The notes beneath the pieces were generated by a model. That model ran no database searches, had not been told where the DNA came from, and saw only the letters and a program-made list of their open reading frames with translations. A stretch of DNA of 64,000 bases from Acidimicrobiia bacterium (GTDB taxonomy: Bacteria; Actinomycetota; Acidimicrobiia; Spongiisociales; ZC4RG35): the NCBI GenBank assembly GCA_026002975.1, contig BPGJ01000001.1, positions 186,001 through 250,000 of the forward strand, in the 5' to 3' direction. The translations under genes and the position numbers were made by a program. This document shows, one piece after another, positions 58,958 through 64,000 of the stretch (position 1 is the stretch's first letter; each line of letters begins with the position of its first letter).

Positions 58958-60602
58958 CTGGGAGCCCATCGGTTGGTGATCGGCATCCTGCGGTCCCGAC
59001 CGAAAGCCTTGGTGGTGATCTTGACTCCCGGCGGGGCCTGGCGACGCTTGTACTCGTTGCGGTCCACCATCGCGATCACCTTGCGGACCAGATCGCGGTC
59101 GAACCCCTCCCCCACGATCTCCTCGGCGCTCATCTCCCGTTCGATGTAGCGCTCCAGGACCGGGTCGAGCAGGTCGTAGGGCGGTAGCGAATCGGTGTCC
59201 AGCTGACCCTCCCTGAGCTCGGCCGAGGGTGGCTTGCGCAGGATGGCCTCCGGTATCACCTCGCGGTCGCGGTTGCGCCACCGGGCCAGCCGGTACACGA
59301 CCGTCTTGAACACGTCCTTGAGCACCGCGAAGCCGCCCACCATGTCGCCGTACAGGGTGGCGTATCCGACCGCCATCTCGCTCTTGTTGCCGGTGGCCAC
59401 CACCATCGGTCCGTGCTTGTTCGAGACGGCCATCAGTACGCCGCCCCTCGAATCCTGGCCTGGAGGTTCTCCTCGGCGACGCCGAAGGGGGTACCGGAGA
59501 ACACCGGCGCCAGGGAATCCAGGAAGGCCTGGAACACACCATCGATGCCGAGGACGTCGAACCGGATCCCCAGGTTGGCTGCCAGCTGTTTCGAGTCGGC
59601 CACCGACCCCTCCGAGCTGAATCGGGCAGGCATGGTTATCCCCCACACTCGCTCGGGACCGAGGGCGTCGACCGCCACGGTCGCGGTGAGAGCCGAGTCG
59701 ATTCCGCCCGACAAGCCCACCACCACCGACTCGAACCCGTTCTTCTCGACGTAATCGCCCAGACCCACCTCGAGCGCCCGGTAGATCTCCTCGGTCTCCT
59801 CGAGGAGGGGAGCCACGCAACAGGGCCGGACGGGTTCTCCCGCCAGGGGCACTTCCACCAGGAAGCGGTCCTCGGTGAACTGGGGGGAACGATGCACCAC
59901 CGTCCCGTCGGCCGCTACCACCAGGCTGGCACCGTCGAACACCAGCTCGTCCTGTCCCCCCACCAGGTTGACGTACACCACCGGCGCCCCCGCCTGGCGG
60001 GCCCGCTCGGAGAGCATGGCCTCCCTCTCCCGAGCCTTTCCCCGATGGAAGGGCGAGCCGTTGATGTTGAGCAGGATCTGGGCGCCGGAGGCGGCCTGAC
60101 GGGCGACGGGGCCGTCCGCCACCCAGATGTCCTCGCAGATCGACACCCCGCACCCGACACCGGCGATCTCCCACACCAGGTCGGGACGCCGACCCGGAGT
60201 GAAGGTCCGGTCCTCGTCGAACACCCCGTAGTTGGGTAGCAGGACCTTGTGGTACACGCCGACCAGCCGTCCCCCGGCCAGCACCGCGGCCGCGTTGGCG
60301 ACCCGACGGGAGAACGCGTCGTCGGCGGCGGAGTCTTCAGCCCAGTCGACGAAACCGACCACCACCGTGGTGCGGCCGGATCGGGCAGCCAGCTCTTCCA
60401 CCGCCTCTCGGCTGGCCACCACGAAGTCGCGCCGGTAGACGAGGTCCTCGGGCGGGTAGCCGGTGACGGCCAGTTCGGGAAGGAGGAGGACGTCGGCCCC
60501 CTCCGACTCGGCCCACGCCATCTCCTCGGCGATGCGACCCAGGTTTCCCTGGATGTCACCCACGACCAGGTCGATCTGGGAACCGGCGACTCTGAGCGGC
60601 AT
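58954..60602 (-). CDS. nadE: Glutamine-dependent NAD+ synthetase (one frameshift)
   Basis: A two-domain enzyme of about 549 residues. The N-terminal nitrilase domain ([40 protein letters not shown]: Glu-Lys-Cys triad) releases ammonia from glutamine. The C-terminal synthetase domain has the P-loop [22 protein letters not shown] and [25 protein letters not shown] missing base near 59,433 breaks RIRGAAY from [12 protein letters not shown] synthetase is essential, so this is probably a sequence error. TATCCT stands eight bases before the ATG. Confidence 0.92.
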
Positions 60603-60652
60603 GGGAACGGAGGATAGGTAGCCGGGCCGGCTGCACAGGCCACCCGGAGGAC

Positions 60653-60658
60653 TAGCCT
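60653..60658 (+). promoter_or_regulatory. -10 element of the M20 amidohydrolase gene
   Basis: TAGCCT, eleven bases before the ATG at 60670; the spacing is longer than in the classical leaderless cases. Confidence 0.45.
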
Positions 60659-60669
60659 GATCCCTCCCC

Positions 60670-61822
60670 ATGGATGTCGAACACCTGGTCGCCGACGTCC
60701 TGCCGGTGGCTCTCGAGGTCAGACGAACCCTCCACCGCTCTCCCGAGCTGAGCGGAGCGGAGTTCCACACGACCGAGCTGATCGCCGACATCCTCCGGCG
60801 GAACGGTCTGAACCCCCGGGTCCGCACCCCCAAGACCGGCCTGGTGGTGGACATCGGCGACGGCCCTCCCACGGTTCTGTTCCGGGCCGACATCGATGCC
60901 CTGCCGATCGACGAACCGGAGGACCGTCCCTACGCCTCCCAGGTCCCCGGGGTCATGCACGCGTGCGGCCACGACGCCCATGCGGCGATCGCGGTCGGCT
61001 TGGCCCTGGCTGCGGCCCGAGCGGATCTCCCCGGCCGGCTGAGGGTCGTGTTCCAGCCGGCCGAGGAGACGTTTCCGGGTGGTGCGTACGAGATGGTGCG
61101 GGAGGGGGTACTGGACGGGGTTTCTGCGGCTTTCGCCTTCCACGTCGACCCGACCCTCCCTACCGGCACCGTGGGATTGCGGGTCCGGGCCGATCACCGC
61201 GGCGGCCGACCGGTTCTACGTCACCCTGGAAGGGCCCGGCGGTCACACGGCTCGTCCACATGCCACGGTCGATCTGATCTACGCGGCGGGTCAGGTCGTC
61301 ACTCAGCTCCCGGCCCTGCTGGATCGGCTCACCGACCCGCGAGCACCACTTTCGGTCGCCTTCGGGCGAATCCATGGAGGGACCGCGGACAACGTCATCC
61401 CCACCTTGGTGGAGCTGTCGGGCACGGTGAGGACCCCCGACCGGGACCTCTGGGACTCGGTCCCCTCGATGGTGGAGAAACTCACCTCCGAGATAGTCGA
61501 TCCGCTGGGTGCCCGGGCGACGATCCACTATCAGCGGGGGATTCCACCGGTGGTCAACTCCCCGTCGGTGGTGGATCGGATCGCCGGAGTGGCGGCCGAA
61601 CATCTCGGACCCGAGTCGGTGACCAGTGCCCAACTCTCGATGGGAGCCGAGGACTTCGCCCGTTACCTGGAGGCGACACCCGGGGCGTTGGTCCGTCTGG
61701 GCTGCCGCGACTCGGGTCCCGTCACCGACCTCCACTCGGCGTCGTTTCGGCTCGACGAGGCCTGCCTGGAGGTGGGGATCCGGCTGGCTCTACCGGCCGC
61801 CGTGGAGCTGCTCCGGGGTTGA
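60670..61822 (+). CDS. M20D-family amidohydrolase (one frameshift)
   Basis: A metal-dependent amidohydrolase of about 383 residues, like IAA-amino acid hydrolase, hippurate hydrolase and N-acyl-amino acid deacylases. Key residues: PGVMHACGHDAHAAIAVG (Cys and His metal ligands), FQPAEETFPGGAYEMVREG (Glu), LEGPGGHTARPHATVDLI in the dimerisation domain and SMGAEDFARYLE. An extra base near 61,195 separates VGLRVRADH from ITAAADRFYVTLEG. Natural substrate unknown. Convergent with tyrA. Confidence 0.87.
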
Positions 61823-61824
61823 AC

Positions 61825-62853
61825 TCAGCGGGTCTCGAGCAGCGAGAAACCCTCTTCCATCAAGGCCCGGCGAAGCCCGGCGAGTTCCTCCGATCTGACC
61901 GAGAGGGTCAACACGCCTCCGCCGCCGTGGGTGGCGTGACGGAGCTGGAGGTCCCTCAGGTCGACACCCGACTCGGAGAGGGCGTGACCCACCCGGGCGA
62001 TCTCCCCGGGACGGTCCTCCAGGATGACCCCGACGGTGGCCACCGGCGCTCCCATCGCAGCCCGTTCCCGCCGGGCCGAGGCCAGGACCTCCCCCAACCG
62101 GGCGCCGTCCTCCGCCTCGAGTGCGCCCCTGAGGGCCTCGAGACGAGCGACCAGTGACGCCAACGCCGCGCCGGCGGCCTCCCGGTTGGCGAGCAGCACT
62201 TCGATCCACCAACCCGGATCCGACATCGCGATCCTGGTCAGGTCCCGGAAGCCCCCCGCGGCCAGCCGGAGAGCCGCGCCGTCGTCTGCCACCGCGCCCA
62301 CCAGGGCGGCCGCCACCAGATGGGGGAGGTGGGAGGAGAGGGCGACCGCCCGGTCGTGCTCGTCGGCCGACATCTCCACCGGGACGGCTCCCAACGTGGT
62401 GACCATCGACTCCACCGTGTCCACCGCGTCCTGGTCGGCTCCTTCCGGGGTGATCACCCAGGTAGCACCGTGGAAGAGGGAACCAGACGCCCCGGCCGGT
62501 CCGGATACCTCACGTCCTGCCATCGGGTGTCCGCCGACGAACCGCGGCAGGTGGCGGGCCGCATCGACCACAGGGCGCTTGACCCCGGCGACGTCGGTCA
62601 CCACCGCCCGGGTCGAGATCCGCCCCAACGTGTCGACGATGGCGGAGACCGGACCTGCCAGCACCACCAGGTCGGCCACCGCCACCGCGTCCTCCCACGA
62701 ATCGGCGGCCCGGGTGATCCCGCCGATGCTCCCCGCTCGAGCCAGGGCGCCCGGATCGGGATCCCAGCCGACCACCTTCCAACCCCGGGACGCCAGCCCG
62801 ATCCCGATCGAAGTTCCGATCAGCCCGGTCCCCAGCAATCCGACGGTGACCAT
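61825..62853 (-). CDS. tyrA: Prephenate dehydrogenase with C-terminal ACT domain
   Basis: A 342-residue NAD(P)-dependent enzyme that converts prephenate to 4-hydroxyphenylpyruvate for tyrosine. The Rossmann motif is VGLLGTGLIGTSIGIGLASRG; the catalytic His is in FVGGHPMAGREVSGP. The second substrate-binding His segment is VALSSHLPHLVAAAL. From about residue 270 an ACT domain (ATVGVILEDRPGEIARVGHALSESGVDLRDLQLRH) probably mediates tyrosine feedback. The ATG is one base behind the stop of the DAHP synthase gene, so the two pathway steps are co-expressed. Confidence 0.94.
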   Translation of the reverse strand: MVTVGLLGTGLIGTSIGIGLASRGWKVVGWDPDPGALARAGSIGGITRAADSWEDAVAVADLVVLAGPVSAIVDTLGRISTRAVVTDVAGVKRPVVDAARHLPRFVGGHPMAGREVSGPAGASGSLFHGATWVITPEGADQDAVDTVESMVTTLGAVPVEMSADEHDRAVALSSHLPHLVAAALVGAVADDGAALRLAAGGFRDLTRIAMSDPGWWIEVLLANREAAGAALASLVARLEALRGALEAEDGARLGEVLASARRERAAMGAPVATVGVILEDRPGEIARVGHALSESGVDLRDLQLRHATHGGGGVLTLSVRSEELAGLRRALMEEGFSLLETR

Positions 62854-62854
62854 C

Positions 62855-63871
62855 TCAACCTCGGCGGCCGACCACCGCGGCGACCTCCCTGATCGCGTCC
62901 ATCAGGGCAGCGAACTCCGACGGGAGCAACGCCTGGGCGCCGTCCACCAGCGCGGTGTCGGGGGTGGGATGGACGTCGACCATCACGCCGTCGGCACCCA
63001 CCGCCACCGCGGCTCGGGCGAGCGGCTCTACCAGCTCCCTCCTACCCGCGGCATGGGAGGGATCGACCACGACCGGAAGGTGGGACAGGTTCTTGAGGAC
63101 CGGCACCGCGGTTATGTCGAGGGTGTTGCGAGCCGACGTCTCGAAGGTGCGGATCCCCCTCTCCACCATGATGATCTGATGGTTCCCCTCCTTGTAGATG
63201 TACTCGGCGGCGTTGAGCCACTCCTCCACCGTGGCGGTGAAGCCACGCTTGAGTTGAACCGGTTTGGGCTGACGGCCCACCTCTTGCAGCAGGGTGAAGT
63301 TGGCCATGTTCCGGGTGCCGACCCGGAGGATGTCGGCGTAGGAGGACACCAGCTCCACGTCCCGCGGGTCGAGGACCTCGGCGACGAACGGCATGTCGAA
63401 CTCCTCCCGGGCTTCGGCGAGCAACTCCAGGCCCTTCTCGCCCAACCCCTGGAAGGAGTACGGTGAGGTCCGCGGCTTGAAAGCGTCGCCCCGCAGCACC
63501 TGGGCTCCGGCGCGTTTGACCGCCTCAGCCGTCCGGAACAGCTGGTCCCGGGACTCGACGGCACACGGACCTGCGATGGTCACGAACTGGGAAGGGTCGC
63601 CGATCCTCACTCCCCGAACCTCGATGATGGTTGGGTCCGGCTGGAAGTCACGGCTGACGAACTTGAACGGTTTGAGCACCGGGACGGCCTTCTCCACCCC
63701 GGACATGGCCTCCCAGGGGATCTGTTGGATCACCTCCCGGTCGCCGATCGCGCCGATCACCGTCCGGAGCTGGCCACTCGACACGTGGGCGTCGCAACCC
63801 AGGTCCCTGAGACGGGCGACTACCGCTTCCACCTCGGCGGGACCGGCGTCCCTCTTCATCACGATGATCAT
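62855..63871 (-). CDS. DAHP synthase with N-terminal ferredoxin-like regulatory domain
   Basis: A 338-residue class Ibeta DAHP synthase. The N-terminal 75 residues form the ferredoxin-like domain (IIVMKRDAGPAEVEAVVARLRDLGC) that in related enzymes binds Tyr or Phe for feedback control. The barrel has VTIAGPCAVESRDQLF, RGDAFKPRTSPYSFQGLGEKGL, MVERGIRTFETSARNTLDI and PVVVDPSHAAGRRELV. The ATG at 63871 fits the family N-terminus better than one 33 bases further up. It is followed at once by tyrA. Confidence 0.95.
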   Translation of the reverse strand: MIIVMKRDAGPAEVEAVVARLRDLGCDAHVSSGQLRTVIGAIGDREVIQQIPWEAMSGVEKAVPVLKPFKFVSRDFQPDPTIIEVRGVRIGDPSQFVTIAGPCAVESRDQLFRTAEAVKRAGAQVLRGDAFKPRTSPYSFQGLGEKGLELLAEAREEFDMPFVAEVLDPRDVELVSSYADILRVGTRNMANFTLLQEVGRQPKPVQLKRGFTATVEEWLNAAEYIYKEGNHQIIMVERGIRTFETSARNTLDITAVPVLKNLSHLPVVVDPSHAAGRRELVEPLARAAVAVGADGVMVDVHPTPDTALVDGAQALLPSEFAALMDAIREVAAVVGRRG

Positions 63872-63936
63872 CGCCGACAAGCTTCTCTCTCCGGGAGAGG
63901 ACAACGGTACTCGTTCTCCAGAGCCGTCCCGCCCGT

Positions 63937-63942
63937 AGACTG
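63937..63942 (+). promoter_or_regulatory. Leaderless-type -10 element at the right edge
   Basis: TAGACT, seven bases before the GTG at 63950. Confidence 0.55.
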
Positions 63943-63949
63943 GTACGGG

Positions 63950-64000
63950 TGGACGACGCCACCGAGGTCGAGGCCGACACCGGCGAGATTCCCTACGAAC
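63950..64000 (+). CDS. Start of a plus-strand gene (cut by window)
   Basis: Only 17 codons are present. They encode an acidic N-terminus (DDATEVEADTGEIPYE) from a GTG start. A TAGACT element seven bases upstream supports this as a real leaderless gene start. It is divergent from the DAHP synthase-tyrA operon. Too short to identify. Confidence 0.5.

Overview
This window is high-GC chromosomal DNA from an actinobacterium. NucS-type mismatch repair, a WhiB regulator, an F420-type luciferase-like oxidoreductase, class II fructose-bisphosphate aldolase, an actinobacterial rpoB-rpoC pair and a caa3-type oxidase cluster all fit Actinomycetota. A deep-branching class such as Acidimicrobiia is possible, but that is inference. 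Many genes start 6-9 bases after a TANNNT element with no ribosome binding site, the usual sign of leaderless mRNAs in this phylum. I see no rRNA, tRNA, insertion sequence, phage gene or CRISPR array, and no gene-free stretch over 300 bases.

Layout. 1-8.5 kb (minus): a partial NfeD/ClpP-like membrane protease, then rpoC and rpoB with their own promoter. 8.6-15.1 kb (minus): small membrane protein, HsaA-like flavoprotein, secreted protein, MscS channel, a PlsY-UPF0104 fusion, beta-carbonic anhydrase, CoA-binding protein and O-acetylhomoserine sulfhydrylase. 15.1-16 kb: tandem Hsp20 genes. 16.1-19.6 kb (plus): YibE/F, aspartic protease, RimK and an M14 deacylase. 19.7-26.7 kb: DsbA-like protein, WhiB, acyl-CoA dehydrogenase, M50 protease, M20 peptidase, NucS, TrmL, MarR, YceI and a VOC protein. 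26.7-38.9 kb: transporter, hydrolase, aldolase, NhaA, zinc-ribbon, FAD oxidoreductase, 5'-3' exonuclease, rhodanese, SUOX-like protein and a YbdK ligase. 39-49.8 kb: DAHP synthase-chorismate mutase with an attenuator, Lgt, and the oxidase cluster ctaB, SCO-like, ctaC, ctaD, ctaE, ctaF, ctaG. 49.8-54.4 kb (minus): membrane and lipoproteins, hydrolase, thioredoxin-like ferredoxin, cupin and SelD. 54.5-64 kb: acyl-CoA dehydrogenase, GreA, MgtE, lipoprotein, class IV aminotransferase, NAD synthetase, M20 amidohydrolase, prephenate dehydrogenase and a second DAHP synthase.

The main discoveries are: (1) selD has an in-frame TGA exactly where the family has its catalytic Cys/Sec, followed by a strong hairpin, so SelD is itself probably a selenoprotein; (2) the DAHP synthase-chorismate mutase gene follows a short Phe/Tyr-rich leader peptide and a terminator hairpin, a textbook attenuator layout; (3) one ORF joins a PlsY-like acyltransferase to an LPG-synthase-type flippase domain.

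Between about 26.7 and 61.3 kb many otherwise well conserved genes, including essential ones, carry single-base frameshifts, mostly +1. I treat these as probable sequence errors and give the extent of the intact gene. Coordinates of shift points are approximate.
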